A DNA stretch of 64,000 bases. It comes from Nemertoderma westbladi. Its lineage: Eukaryota > Xenacoelomorpha > Nemertodermatida > Nemertodermatidae. This document shows, piece after piece, positions 45,590 through 57,460 of the stretch. A program made the translations under genes and the position numbers. Position 1 is the stretch's first letter, and the number at the start of each line of letters is the position of its first letter. The stretch spans positions 35,951 to 99,950 of the forward strand of contig JAUCBJ010000326.1 in assembly GCA_032718475.1 (NCBI GenBank), in the 5' to 3' direction. The notes beneath the pieces were generated by a model that made no database searches, was not told the origin of the DNA, and saw nothing but the letters and a program-made list of their open reading frames with translations.

Positions 45590-48448
45590 ATGAACACAAT
45601 GGTAGAAATCGCATCATATAATACAAATTCCATTCGAACAGCTTCTAGTAGATACACCATACAAAAGTTGCTATCTACGTGTGATGTTCTGTTTCTACAA
45701 GAACACATGCTGCCACAACAAGATATTGCATATCTACACTCTATAAACTCAGATTTTTCAGCTTCTGGAAGCTCTCCAGTGGATCTTAGTAACGGTATTC
45801 TACGTGGGCGACCCTTTGGAGGCCTAGCTGTGTTGTGGAGAAAAACTTTAAAAGAGTCCTTCAGTATACTAGATAAGTCTGACCCCAGGCTAATGATAGC
45901 TGAGCTGAAGCTTAACTCGGGGGAATCAGTTATACTGGTAAATATATATCTGCCGTTTGAATGCTCTGACAATGCAGATCTTTACATGGAATACTTGGGT
46001 AAAATACAATCAATTTCACGTGCGCGAGGTTCGAATCATTTATTATTTCTTGGTGACTTCAATGCCGATATCAACCGCACCTTCTACTGCCATCTACTCG
46101 AGCTATGTCAGGAGGAAGGGCTCTTGATTGCGGACACTGAACGTCTGACTAAATCTACATTTACTTATGTAAACCAAACATATAAATCCACATCGTGGTT
46201 AGATCACTGCTTTGTTTCGGAGGGGCTGAACCAACACATATCGAAGATAGATGCTGGCTATGACCTCGCTATAAACGACCATATTCCCCTTGTTGTAACT
46301 GTGGATAATTCTCCATTCACCGGACCGGATGTTGATCCAACTACATTAAATTTTCAAACATCGAAAGTGGTTGGCGGTGCTAAAACCAACTGGTCGGCTT
46401 CTTCGGAGGGACAAAAGGTTTTGTACTCTAACAAATGCGAAGAACTGCTGTCGAAAATTGAAGTTCCTTGGTCTGCAATAAACTGCACAAATACTACATG
46501 TTTAGCTCATAGAGAGGATATTACGAGGTTCAACGATGATATAATTTCGGCTCTAAAGGAGGCAAAAACCCTATCTTTTCCCTCTTCCAAAACTCATTCG
46601 GCGGCATCCGCTCAGTACAACCATATCCCCGGTTGGAACGAAATTGTGAAAGAGAAGTACCTCCATTCGAGAGAGCTCTTCTTAATCTGGCGTGAGATGA
46701 ACAGCCCTCGGGGGGGTCCATTACACGCTCAACTACTTAAGGCGAAAGCCCAGTTTAAGCGCGCGTATCGAGGTGCCAAACGGGATGCCGATCAACTTCG
46801 ATCAGACCGTTTGGCCAACTCGCTTGCTGGCAATAATCCTCGTGATTTTTGGAAACACGTAAAAAGTAATACTACCTTTCGCACCACGCCTCCCCAAACG
46901 GTGGGTGACGCTAGTGGTGGACCTGCAATTTGCAATCTGTGGGCCGATAATTATAAATTACTATTTAATTCCAATAACTCTCCTATTGGTAGTGTGTCAG
47001 GAAAGGTCAAATCAGCAACCGCTAATATTGACTTTAGTTTAGAAATGCTCGTTTCCCCACGTGAAGTCTTAAGTGCTATTTCTCATTTATCATGCAATAA
47101 GGCATCAGGTCCTGATTCATTATTTTCTGAAAATATATTGTATGCTCCACGTAGATTACATATTTTTATAAGTTTTTTATATTCATGCTATTTTATTCAC
47201 GGTTTTTTACCCTTGTCTATTATAGAATCTAATCTTGTGCCTGTAATTAAAGATAGTAGTGGCCTGGTAACTGACCGCACTAACTATCGCCCAATAGCAT
47301 TGTCCTCTATCATGGGCAAACTTTTTGAAATTATTATTCTAGAACGCATTCGTGATAAGCTGGTAACTAATGACAATCAGTTTGGTTATAAACGACACTT
47401 AGGCACGGAATTATGTGTGTATTCAATTAAAGAACTCATTAACTACTATTTACGTAATGGTTCTAATGTATACATATCATTCTTAGATGCCTCAAAGGCA
47501 TTCGATACTGTATCGTATTCTAAATTATTTGATAAAGTTTTTGATAGATGTGTACCACCATATATTTTGAGAATTATTTGTTTTTGGTACGTGAATCAAA
47601 CTGTTAGGGTTCTATGGGATGGATACCTATCTGCTCCATTTAACTGTACAAATGGTGTAAGACAAGGTGGAATTCTGAGCCCCTATTTCTTTAATGTATA
47701 CACCAATAATCTTAGTACGCAGCTAACTAATACTGGTATAGGATCTAGACTTCATCACGTCTGCATTAATCACTTCTTTTATGCCGACGATATTTGCCTT
47801 ATTTCGACATCACCTACTGCTCTGCAAAAATTAATTAATCTGTGTGCATCCTATGCCAACTGCAATAATCTAACTTTCAATACGAAAAAATCTAAGTGTG
47901 TTTACTTTCACTGTAGTACTCGCAATTTTGTTTCTAGTGTACAAATTAAGCTTAATAATGTTGCTCTAGAAATAGTTAATAAATATAAATATTTAGGCCA
48001 TTATATTAGTAGTGACTTTGCTGATGACATCGATATCCGTAACCAGCTCAGATGTTTTTATGCTCGCGCTAACTCACTTCTTAGGAATTTCAGTATGTGC
48101 AGTCACAGTGTAAAGAAACAGCTGTTTATCAGCTTTTGCAGTGGAATTTACTGTAATTCCTTATGGGCTGACACATATTTTTCTAAATCAACTCTTGATC
48201 GACTTAGAGTGGCATATAATACCACAGTGCGTCGTTTATTTGGTTTTAAATACGATAATAGCTATAGTGCGAGTAATATGCTAGTTAGTCTGGGTATTAA
48301 TGGATTTCATCATATACGTAGATTTTCAATCATTAGCTTATTTAGAAGGATTGATATGTCAAACAATAATATTCTTGTGTATATCCGTCATTCTAGAACT
48401 GATTCACAAATTTTTCCTAGTCTATTACAGTGCAAATTAAGTATATAA
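45590..48448 (+). CDS. ORF2: endonuclease-reverse transcriptase
   Basis: A complete 952-codon frame. Residues 1-240 form an APE-like endonuclease with N11/N13, QEH (37-39), GDFNAD (155-160), WLDH (203-206) and NDHIPL (229-234). After a linker with SPFPSSKTHS-like and PGWNEIV segments come the reverse-transcriptase blocks: TNYRPIALSSIMGKLFE, FLDASKAFD (631-639), GVRQGG (689-694) and the catalytic YADD (731-734), followed by LTFNTKKSKC, YKYLGHYIS and a thumb. All catalytic residues are present. It starts 34 bases after ORF1 ends. The protein would nick target DNA and prime reverse transcription there. As the frame is intact, this copy may be, or recently was, mobile. Confidence 0.92.
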   Translation: MNTMVEIASYNTNSIRTASSRYTIQKLLSTCDVLFLQEHMLPQQDIAYLHSINSDFSASGSSPVDLSNGILRGRPFGGLAVLWRKTLKESFSILDKSDPRLMIAELKLNSGESVILVNIYLPFECSDNADLYMEYLGKIQSISRARGSNHLLFLGDFNADINRTFYCHLLELCQEEGLLIADTERLTKSTFTYVNQTYKSTSWLDHCFVSEGLNQHISKIDAGYDLAINDHIPLVVTVDNSPFTGPDVDPTTLNFQTSKVVGGAKTNWSASSEGQKVLYSNKCEELLSKIEVPWSAINCTNTTCLAHREDITRFNDDIISALKEAKTLSFPSSKTHSAASAQYNHIPGWNEIVKEKYLHSRELFLIWREMNSPRGGPLHAQLLKAKAQFKRAYRGAKRDADQLRSDRLANSLAGNNPRDFWKHVKSNTTFRTTPPQTVGDASGGPAICNLWADNYKLLFNSNNSPIGSVSGKVKSATANIDFSLEMLVSPREVLSAISHLSCNKASGPDSLFSENILYAPRRLHIFISFLYSCYFIHGFLPLSIIESNLVPVIKDSSGLVTDRTNYRPIALSSIMGKLFEIIILERIRDKLVTNDNQFGYKRHLGTELCVYSIKELINYYLRNGSNVYISFLDASKAFDTVSYSKLFDKVFDRCVPPYILRIICFWYVNQTVRVLWDGYLSAPFNCTNGVRQGGILSPYFFNVYTNNLSTQLTNTGIGSRLHHVCINHFFYADDICLISTSPTALQKLINLCASYANCNNLTFNTKKSKCVYFHCSTRNFVSSVQIKLNNVALEIVNKYKYLGHYISSDFADDIDIRNQLRCFYARANSLLRNFSMCSHSVKKQLFISFCSGIYCNSLWADTYFSKSTLDRLRVAYNTTVRRLFGFKYDNSYSASNMLVSLGINGFHHIRRFSIISLFRRIDMSNNNILVYIRHSRTDSQIFPSLLQCKLSI

Positions 48449-48530
48449 TAATAACAATATCGTTGTGCTAATTATTACCGGTCGAATGTATTTTAATATT
48501 AATGTATATTTTATGGAATTAATTTTCTGG

Positions 48531-48552
48531 AATAAAGAATAATAATAATAAA
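48531..48552 (+). promoter_or_regulatory. Poly(A) signal and (AAT)n tail of the non-LTR element
   Basis: AATAAA at 48531-48536 is followed by repeated AAT, marking the 3' end of the retrotransposon 83-104 bases behind the ORF2 stop. Confidence 0.75.
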
Positions 48553-48839
48553 TATATTATCAAACATTAAACTAAAAGTAATTACTGTAAATGCAGTAGT
48601 TGTTTCATCGACAGTCTTTCACCTTTCATTTCACGGTCCACTGGTAATACCGGACATCACCTTACAGAAACAACATCTCAGTTTGGGCAACCACTGCTAC
48701 AGTACTTCGAAAAGGATAAACCTGCGCCATTCTGTCCATAAATGCGTCGGCCACAAAGTCCACATTCGAATTAACATATTTCCAACATATTTTCCACCAG
48801 TTCTTGAGGATACATGTCTAGCGAGAGTTAGGGTGCTGA

Positions 48840-49235
48840 CAGCATATATTCCTGACAGACAGGTATGTCGGTGCATTACTTGGCCACAGTGATGAGCTCC
48901 AAATTGCACACCGAGCCTTGTATGTATTACAAGTTCACTGCCTGTAACAGTGTTTTCCATAAACACTGCAATGTTACAAAATTTGTAACTCATAACTTCA
49001 AACATAATCCTTATTCCTTACATTTTTATTTTCTCAGCTTGGTTTCTCCTTATTTATGATTGACCAGTGTCTAAATAGATAAATATACCCCTGCGTGTTA
49101 ATTCATTATTGTTGCTATGTAAAAATCTGTCGTTAAGATAACATAATTTCAAATGGTTTATACAAGTTAACACTTTCAGCAAAAAAAACTGCAGTCATAC
49201 CCAATTTGAACGGTGGTCGGTACTGTCTACTTGAC
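48840..49235 (-). repeat. 3' end of TIR element, copy 1 (left inverted arm)
   Basis: Diverged inverted counterpart of 51083-51500. Shared words include GGTATGTCGGTGCATTA, GTTACAAAATTTGTAA, TCTGTCGTTAAG and CATACCCAATTTGAACGG. It confirms that both copies end here with the same 3' region, facing each other. Confidence 0.82.
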
Positions 49236-49289
49236 TATTGTATGATAATTTCTTTACTAAAATTATTCTACAACAAAAAAAAGTGTTCT

Positions 49290-51077
49290 AGAACAAAAAT
49301 ATTTATCAAAATTGATGTTTTTCTTTGGGTGGTTGAAATGAGTCCACTTTATTGTATAACTTTGATACGAAGTCAGGTAATTCAACAATGCACAGTTTTT
49401 CGGGTTCTAGAAACTGCCCGGGTAGACGCAATTCCCATGAGTTTCCATTGCTGAACGTAGCCCCAACAAAACTAGCGGTAAGTCGTGATACCAATTTGTA
49501 TTCCTATCTTGTTAATGAGAACTCCAAACAATCTAGATTCGAATTGAGAACCTCTGTCAGTTATGATCTTGTTTGGGACCCCAAAACGGCTTATCCAAGT
49601 GTACATGAAAGCATTTACAATTGCATCTGTTGAAATGTTTTGTAAAGGAACAACTTCTGGCCGTCTAGTGAAACGATCTATAATGGTCAATAGATATTTG
49701 TAGCCACAAGATGATGGAAGCGGTCCTACAATATCAAAGTGAACGGAATCTAAACGGTTTTTAGTTGGGATTGCTCCTATGTGAGTCTTTACGTGAAGAG
49801 TAATTTTTGGATTTCTGGCACTCCAGAAATTGCTTCGCCCACTGCTTGACTTCTTTATTCATACCAGTCCAAATATTACGCGGCTATTAATTTAAGAGTT
49901 TCTTTGGGTCCAGCATGGGCTAGTGAATGAATATTATGAAATACCTTTTTCTCAAATTTGAGGGAAGATATGGTCTAAGGGTAGGCGTAGAGTTATCATA
50001 AAAAACAAACTTTTCTTCATTTATAAAACTTTTTTTAATGGTACAGAGGTTGTTTTGAAAAATTGTTGCAAATGTTGATCCTCCAATTGTTTGTCTGCTA
50101 ATTCAATCATATTATCCCGTGTAATCATTGCTAAAGGTCTAGATAGAGCATCTGCAACAGTATTATCTTTTCCAGTGAGATATTTAATTTCACTATTAAA
50201 TTCCGATATATATGAAAGCCAGTGGGACTGCTGGGGAGTAGGATTTTTCATTTTCAGGCATCGAGGTTTATGATCTGTCAGTATAGTTAGATTTTGGCCA
50301 AGTAACCATTCATGATGCTTTAAATCCGAGTAAATAGCTAATAGTTCTCTACCGAAAGCGGATTTTCTGCACTCGTTGGGCGTTAATCTTTTGGAATAAA
50401 AAGCTAATGACTCTAATTGATCATCTACTAACTGATGAACTACAGCACCGATAGCGACGTTGTATGTGTCTGTTGTGATTGTTATGGGTTCCATCTCTTT
50501 TAGGAAACGCTAACGTAACTGCCTCAGCTAGAGCCTGTTTCAGTTTATTAAATGCGATTTTTCCTTTTGAAGTTAAAACCAAATCTTTATTCTTTTTCTT
50601 TGAGTTATCACTAGTGAGATCAGTCAGCGGTGTGGAAATTTCAGAGAAATGTGGGATAAACCTGTGGTAAAAACCACACATTCCGATGAACCTTCTTAAT
50701 AATTTCAATGTAGTTGGTTCAGGAAAAGCATTAATGGCTTCTATTTTCGATAAATTCGGGCGAACACCTTTTTCAAATACTAAATAGCCTAGGAAATTAA
50801 TTTCTCTTGTGAAAAATACGCATTTAGACAGTCTGGCTTTTAGACCGAATTTTTCTAAACGTTTTAGAAATTGTTCATCATGATAGTGTTGCTCCACACT
50901 TTTACTTCCCACCAAAATGTCATCCATATATCCTACAGCACTGTCAACACCGTATAATGTTACATCCATATATCCTACAGCACTGTCAACACCGTATAAT
51001 GTTACATCCATTAATCTTTGGAACGTTTGTGCTGCATTTCTAAGTCCAAATGGCATTTTAATGTAACTAAACGAACA
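49290..51077 (-). mobile_element. Ty3/Gypsy pol fragment (RT-RNase H-integrase), broken
   Basis: On the minus strand in pol order: partial RT (51,075-50,421) with SYIKMPFGLRNAAQTFQRLM, the catalytic YMDDILVGS, LSKCVFF, FLGYLV and RFIGMCGFYHRFIPHFS; RNase H (50,494-50,021) with TDTYNVAIGAVVHQ, ELLAIYSDLKHHEWLLG, TDHKPRCL and DNTVADALSRP; integrase (about 49,850-49,470) with DFDIVGPLPSS-like, LLTIIDRFTRRPE, ISRFGVPNKIITDRGSQFE; then LRLPGQFLEPE (about 49,420). Frameshifts separate RT from RNase H (near 50,490) and break the integrase, whose middle part is deleted. A 42-bp tandem duplication (50921-50962 and 50963-51004) lies just before the YMDD box. The RT is cut on the right by TIR element copy 2. 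No LTR, gag or protease was found. Confidence 0.88.
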
Positions 51078-51082
51078 TACTA

Positions 51083-51500
51083 GTCAAGTAGACAGTGGTG
51101 ACAACCGTTCAAATTGGGTATGACTGCAATTTTATTTCCTGAAAGTGTTCACTTATATAAGACATTTGAAATTATGTCATATTTAACATAGTCAGCATTG
51201 AGCATTTTTTTCTAGAACAATATTTAACTTAACGACAGATGTTTTGCATAGCAACAAGGTTAAATTAACACGAAGATGTATTTAATTGACCTATGGAGAC
51301 ACTGTGCAATATAAATAACGAAAAACTAAGCTTGAAAATATAGAAATATAAGGAATAAGCATTATAATTGCAATAATGGGTTACAAATTTTGTAAATATT
51401 ACATACATAGCGCGGAGTGCACATTTTTGGAGTACATCATTGAGGCTAATTAATGCACCGACATACCTCTCTGTCCTCAGTAATACCTGATGCCATATCA
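51083..51500 (+). repeat. 3' end of TIR element, copy 2 (right inverted arm)
   Basis: Starts with GTCAAGTAGACAGTGGTGAC behind TA, then AACCGTTC and GTATGACTGCAATTTTATTT. The same three blocks occur, reading inward, at the 5' end of the element (57760 downward), forming an interrupted TIR of about 60-70 bp. The whole arm is also inverted-homologous to 48840-49235. Confidence 0.85.
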
Positions 51501-51849
51501 GCTCGCTAATACACTCTACATATCCTCAATAAGCCACGGAAGTATGAGTTTGAATGTAAATTCGTAGCCAACATATTTGGATGTAATGGCGTTGCTACTA
51601 CTACTACAACTTTTTGGTCGAGCGTGCTCGAACATTGTTGCGCTGCCTGATGAGCTTCTGCACAGATTTATTTTCTGATGTGCAGTGTTCACCGAAACGG
51701 ATTTTTGATGTATATGTAGGGTGATGTTAAGTTTAATAACTGGACCGTTGATGCATATTTCCTGAATTCGGGGACATAACATGGCATTTACTGGAAGTAA
51801 TTAGTTTATTTTTGAGATTTGATTTATTTTTGATAATATAATTATTAAT

Positions 51850-54800
51850 TTACAAATTATAACACTCATTGTTCGTACACTTGCAATACAAATTACAAGG
51901 CACCTTTAGAGCCTGGCAACTACATCTTGCAGTAGAACAAGGTCTTTGAGAATTGCATCTACAGGATGCTATTTGTAATATAGGCTCTGGAGCCATTGCT
52001 GGTACACCTGGATCTGGTTTAAGTTTGTTAGCGGCCGACAACATCCAACCAAAGTTTGTTGGTTCTAGTGGTGGCTGAGTAATGTCCCCAGCAGCTCTCC
52101 AGAATAATAACTGCAATCTCGCTCTTCTTATATGCTGGACTGCTGAGACATCAGTTGGAGGTAAACTTCGTATCTGGAATAAATAAGAAATTATAATTTT
52201 ATTTTGTGCATGATATTTCGCAAAACTAGGTTAGCTTGCTGGAATTAGATGTACAGTAGTGCGAGTATACGCAAAATAAAAATAGTCACAATACGAGTTC
52301 CTGTTCTAGTATTATATATACAGCGCTGGTTGTACACTATTAACGGTTGATCACCCATTAAATTAATAACATAATAATTTTCTTACCTTTGGGGGATGTT
52401 TGGCTGTAGTAAACACTTTGTATCTTAGCTCATTCAATGATTTGGGCGCCCCTTCGCCTAAAGACCGATATAGGTTTAACAGAAATACATTGCCAGCTTT
52501 TAACCAATCATCTTCTTCGGCAAAGGGGTCAGTAAACGCGGTCAATGTGCTATTCATGGAAGGGAGCAACTTTAAAGCTGTCTTCTTTCCTTTACGGAAG
52601 GGAAATGAAACAGTATCACAGCCTGTCAAGCAATGTAAAGCAAGCAGACTGTGACACTTATCCTTTAATGCTGCAGCTGTTGCGTTTATGTCAATAACTT
52701 TTCCTGAGAATCGTTTCAAAGTTATTTTTGTAGCTGGTTTCATATTCCAAAAAAAGAACAATAAAAGTACAAATATATCTGTATCATCCGCAGTAATCTG
52801 GATATGATTAAATTCATTAATAAACTTTAACATATAACTAATGATTATAACATCTCCTTCCTCATGTTTGAATTCCGAGTTATTTTCACCCACTAAGCAC
52901 AGATTTGAATCCTTGTGGTCGTAGGCGTGGTTGCATAATATATCAATGAGTTGCTTTTTGCTGTTTTCACATTTCATGACTGAGTCTCTTGGTGGTAATG
53001 TTGTATCTGGATTCAAATCGTATTGTATTCCGCTTCCTTTTGAATTTTTCTGTCTCCGTTCTCTCTCATAAGATTTAGTACTGTTGTGACTGTAGTGATC
53101 AAATATAATATATGTTTTGTGAGAGTTTGTGTATTTAGTGGTGAAGTTTTCACATAAAGTTTTCACACTAGATCTACTTGGCCAGTGTATATGGTATAAT
53201 GAGGCATTCCCATCGACCAGTTCCAAGTCTACAGGTTCAAGAGTATCACAATATTGTGCAATGCAAAATAATGCCGATTTTTGGCCACTGCGCATGCATC
53301 CATTTTCATTGAAAAGTGAGGGAGGAAATGGTGACAGCTCGAAATTGAATAATGTGGCTAACTCGATATGTTGTTGTTGTGCAATAACAAGAAGATGTCC
53401 GTACAGTTTCTCTGAATCGCAATAACTCATTGGTGCTATATCGCACTTGATATGTTTAGCCATTGTAACTACTTCTTGTTTAATGGGTGAGTAGAAGGAT
53501 TCTGGGAGGCCGGATATAAACCTATTTAACCCTTTGGTGCCAATATCAACAGAATTGTCCACATTTACAGCAGGAGAAGCGACATGTCCATCAACAATAT
53601 TAATCAATTTATTACTGTAACAGTTCAAGAAAGGATTGGCACTTTTTTTCAGAGCAGCTGCTATACTCTTTCTATCCTTTGCGTCAAGTGCTCTCCGTTT
53701 CTCGGATTCTTCCCTATGTTTACTATTACTTTGACCTGACTTAGGATCTTCATCTAACATCGTTTCTACAGCCATCGAGAACATGTTACTTATGTGGTGT
53801 GATAAGACCCAAACTGATGTCTGTTCCTCTGAGAGAGTCTTTCCAACTAAGCCACCTTTGGATTTTCCATACCGAATATATGTTTGCTCGCCAAATTGAT
53901 CTTGGAAGACAGAATTCCACACACCATTATGATGACGGCAGACAAACTCACCATTGATAAAGGCATCATAAACATCCAGAGGAAGCATGTTCTCCATTTC
54001 GTGGACATGCCATGTCAAATATCTTGCATAGTTGTAATGACCAGCAGCAAACATATACGGTAACATCATTCTCATTGCATATAAGTAAAGTAGCCAATCA
54101 TTGTTATTCTTAGCTGTGATAAATATGTTGATAATGGATACAGGAGTTATCAAGCAATCAACCCATAGACGTCCTGTTCTTGAATTACGAATATTTTCTA
54201 GAGAGGATTGAACCATATCTAAGGTACTGTCAGGTAATATTATTTCTTTAATTACTTCCGATGCCACCATCCGAAAAGCTCTTATGGCTTTCGGCCAGAC
54301 TTTTCCATTTACCATATTTGATACTCCTTTAAAAGTAGAGCTCAATACATCCTCGAAACCACTTCCATTCATCAAGATCCCTATGCACCCTACAAATGAC
54401 ATTAGAGTATGCATCCCCCTGGGCTTGCAATTAAGTTAACCCATCTTTCTGGGTCAGACCATTTAATCCGTAACACTAGTTTATAGATCGCCATGTCAAC
54501 ACATATATGAACATAAGGCATATTATTCTTGCGGAGTTGTTCTTCTGACCAGGAAAGTACAGTCAAAATCGTGTCACAATTGGTAGGTGGAGAATCAATC
54601 AATGGTCCAAAAATGAACCGAGTAGGACCTTCAGGTATGTGGCCTTCTTCTCGTGATTTACATTGCATGAAACCTGACCATTCCATTGGATTTGTTACAC
54701 TGTTATGGTGAACTGATACTAACCAAGCGACATCGGTTTTCAATGCTGAGTTTAAGCGTTTAACAGTTTCAAAAATCAAATGGGAAGAGTGCCGTTGGTA

Positions 54801-57460
54801 AACAAATGCTGGTGGTAATGGTTTTATTTCCCCATTGAATTGGAGAGAATCGATAGCAGTTAGATTTCTTACCCTTAATAAGTTTAATTCCTTTTTACTA
54901 GATATTCTAGGAATGTTTATTTCATATGGTTTAGCACTCCCTCCACTTGATAGCTGTGTGAACTCTAAAGCTGTAGCGTGCGTTTCTCGACATCCATTTG
55001 GTGTATAAACTTGTAAGTCAAAATTATCACACCACACACTAATTATATTTGGACTATCATTGAATACATCTTTGAAACAGAAGTCACATTCACTGGAATA
55101 CTTCGCGGCCGATTTGCGAAATCTTAACACTTCATCATAACTTGCAATGTATCCACTCGAGTGTAAAATATCAATAAGTTCCCTGGATCCAAACTGGAAG
55201 TGTAGCTTTATAGCCAAACCAAGCGTGGTCTGATTATACGATTTACTGACTTGTGATTGTATTGATTGAGCGAGACATATACTCTCCCTGGACAATTCCC
55301 CATCTGACACTAAGGTTGAAACGAATTCCAATAATGTTGGGCTTGTGAATTGAAGAGCACTTCCCTTTGAGAAATCTCTCAACCTGTAAGAAGTTTTAGT
55401 GTCCATATATTTCCTTAAGTTTGTAACCTCAGTACAAATTTTGCGGCATATAATGGCGATGTCAGTTCTCTCCTCGTCATTACTGGTCACCAGTTTTATA
55501 GCATTTGGTAACGCCTCTTTAAAACAAATTAATGAAGCACATCCCTCTATTTTCAAAATAGCTAGCCCATTTCCAAAATGGTCTTTTAACATATTAATTA
55601 GCTCGAAGCGATCTTTCCGAATCTTTGAAGATGGATTAGGTCCATCATGTTCTGAAACATAATAAATACAGTTTAATCATCAACCCGCAATAAAATTATG
55701 AAATTTTGTAGATTTTTTTATGAATGAAATTGAAAGAATTAAAAAAAAATTTAATGAAACAATTTATTTTTGCAAGATGACCGGTTTTCCTAGAAACTTG
55801 GCCGTATTACTAACGCTTCTATGGGTACATTTATTGTAAGTATAAGAAATATTAGAGTATTACTATGTAAATTTGGCGCTATAGAAATTGTTTTATCATT
55901 ATTATTATTATTAAATATACTAACAACAATATCACTCATACTTACTAAAATGTAAATCTCACCTGTAATGTTTCTAGAATAACTATTAAACAAATCGTAT
56001 AGTTCAACGGAAGTCCATATCGCCGAAGGTTTGTAGCGCATTTCTTCTACAATACGATCAAATGCTTGTCCTATGTGATTACAAGAAACATGCTCTTTGT
56101 CCTCAACAACATTATCATTAATATTAGGTTGCACATGTTCCTTACGAAGGGCCGTTAGAATATTCCTCTCCGCTGGTGATAAAAACATAAAAATATATTT
56201 ATATTATAACATAATATTTCGCTCATGTATCATATAAACCAGACATTATTTTATATTTTAGGAATACACAGTGCCGGTGGCTGCCAGAAAAAACACCAGT
56301 TACATCAATTTCTATAAATAATCACCAAAGTTTGGTTCTTATAGTTAATATTTTTAGTTATAGTTATAGTTATATATTTAATTTTAATATAGTTTTAGTA
56401 CTGTAGTTTTGTTTCACTAGCTAATTAAATCTACAGAACTAACTAGCAAAATACACTAGCTACCTGAAATTACTCAGTTACGATTTCACTTACTCTGAAA
56501 TCACTTTTTAATGTTACTTCGCAACTTCTTTGGTACTACAGTACTACCACACGATGTTAAAAAATTAATAAGCTGTAGGCCTAAACTATTATAATATCAT
56601 CAATATTTTTGGTCATGAATATATTCTTGCAACAGTTAGAACCTGAAATATCAATGTTTTAACATTTTTTGTAAAATTTCAAAATATACTAGCTAAACTA
56701 AAAATAGAACAATAGCTACCTTAATACCTACATAATATCTACTAATGTTCTAGAAGACTAACCAACACAAAAATAAAAAAAAATATTTTTAAAATTTAAA
56801 AATACTAGCTAGTAAAAAAAATACTAGCTACCATAAAAAACATGATGTTCGAGAACATTCTTCAATACCAAGTAATGTAAGTCCCAGAGGGGTACCGGTA
56901 TCTTTTCACAAGGAATAATAATAATAGCGCACATTACAGTAGAAAAAGCCATTTATAATAATATTCGAACGTTTAAAATAATTAATATACACAAAAAAGG
57001 GTCTGGTAAAAAAAAATGGCAGGGTGTGTTGACAGGGCGAAGTAGTACCCACTTTTTAAACACTCACTTCATATTAAATGGTGGCATAAAATATGTAAAA
57101 TACAATACCTGTAAAAGTGACGTAACAACTTCGATGGTATCGGGCTCCCAAAGTACTTAAGTCACCAAGCTCACCATCTCCCAAATCCAAACGAATCTTC
57201 ACTTTCGCAGCCAATTCGTCGTATCGCAGCAATCTGGTTTCGCAAATAGCCAGCAATTCCTTTCTAAGGTTGCCATCGCTGCATCTTATCACACGTTTCC
57301 AACGTTTAGGATTTTTGGGATCTATCGCCTTACATTCCTCCCCGCAGATAAGGCAATCTCTCTCAAAATTAAATGGCACTATAGATCGCAATTTTTTAAT
57401 TGTGTTTGTCGAAGCTGGTAAGCAATCCCCACCCCCACCCCTCTTTAGGATCCTTTTCAT
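51850..57460 (-). CDS. Four-exon PIN/XPG-like protein with CXC cluster (one frameshift)
   Basis: Exons on the minus strand: 57460-57109, 56172-55963, 55651-52387, 52173-51850. Every junction has GT and AG, and phases 1, 1 and 0 agree. Total about 1383 codons. Exon 1 has a Cys pair (CLICGEEC) and a later GARYHRSCYVTF, like the N-termini of a large, unnamed invertebrate protein family. Exon 3 carries LINIVDGHVASPAVNVD, HEEGDVIII (about 52,855), TADDTDIFVLLL (about 52,785) and LTGCDTVSF with KGKKTALKLL (about 52,620), resembling the acidic sites and helix-hairpin of PIN/XPG nucleases. Exon 4 has PPLEPTNFGW and a Tesmin-like cluster CRCNSQRPCSTARCSCQAL. The only defect is one base missing in the G5 run at 54415-54419 (ASPGG...MHTLMSF). 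Function unknown; possibly the mobility protein of the element. The start at 57460 is the first ATG of the frame. Confidence 0.72.
55664..55962 (-). other. Intron 2 of the PIN-like/CXC gene
   Basis: Bounded by CATTACAG|GTGAGA at 55963/55962 and TATTATGTTTCAG|AA at 55652/55651 (the intron continues to 55652). Introns 1 (57108-56173) and 3 (52386-52174) have equally good borders; intron 1 is AT-rich and over 900 bp with no other feature. Confidence 0.75.

Larger units (their letters stand above)
44036..48552 (+). mobile_element. Near-complete non-LTR retrotransposon (ORF1 + EN-RT)
   Basis: A 4.5-kb element with a short leader, ORF1, ORF2, an AATAAA signal (48531-48536) and an (AAT)n 3' tail. 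Both borders follow from comparison with the uninterrupted 3' region of TIR element copy 2. It belongs to the Jockey/CR1/L2 supergroup by its APE-type endonuclease and RT motifs; I cannot place it in a clade. ORF2 is intact, ORF1 needs one frameshift, so the insertion is young. Confidence 0.88.
41217..49235 (+). mobile_element. TIR element of the PIN-like/CXC family, copy 1 (invaded)
   Basis: The 5' end (GTCGAGTAGACGCTTGGTAC...) matches the 5' end of copy 2 (57760 inward) over more than 130 bp, and the 3' end at 49235 (reading inward GTCAAGTAGACAGT...) matches the 3' end of copy 2 at 51083. TA flanks both ends. Preserved parts are the 5' leader, exon 1 (to its GT at 41957), the last exon (43845-44030) and the 3' region (about 48,553-49,235). 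Exons 2-3 are missing. The space is filled by an RTE-like fragment (42390-43360, minus) and a 4.5-kb non-LTR element (44036-48552). Comparison with copy 2 fixes the latter insertion point between TAATAATA and TATTATC. Confidence 0.82.

Noticed and set aside
53129-53425. 98-codon plus-strand frame
   Set aside because: Antisense shadow of exon 3 of the PIN-like/CXC gene.
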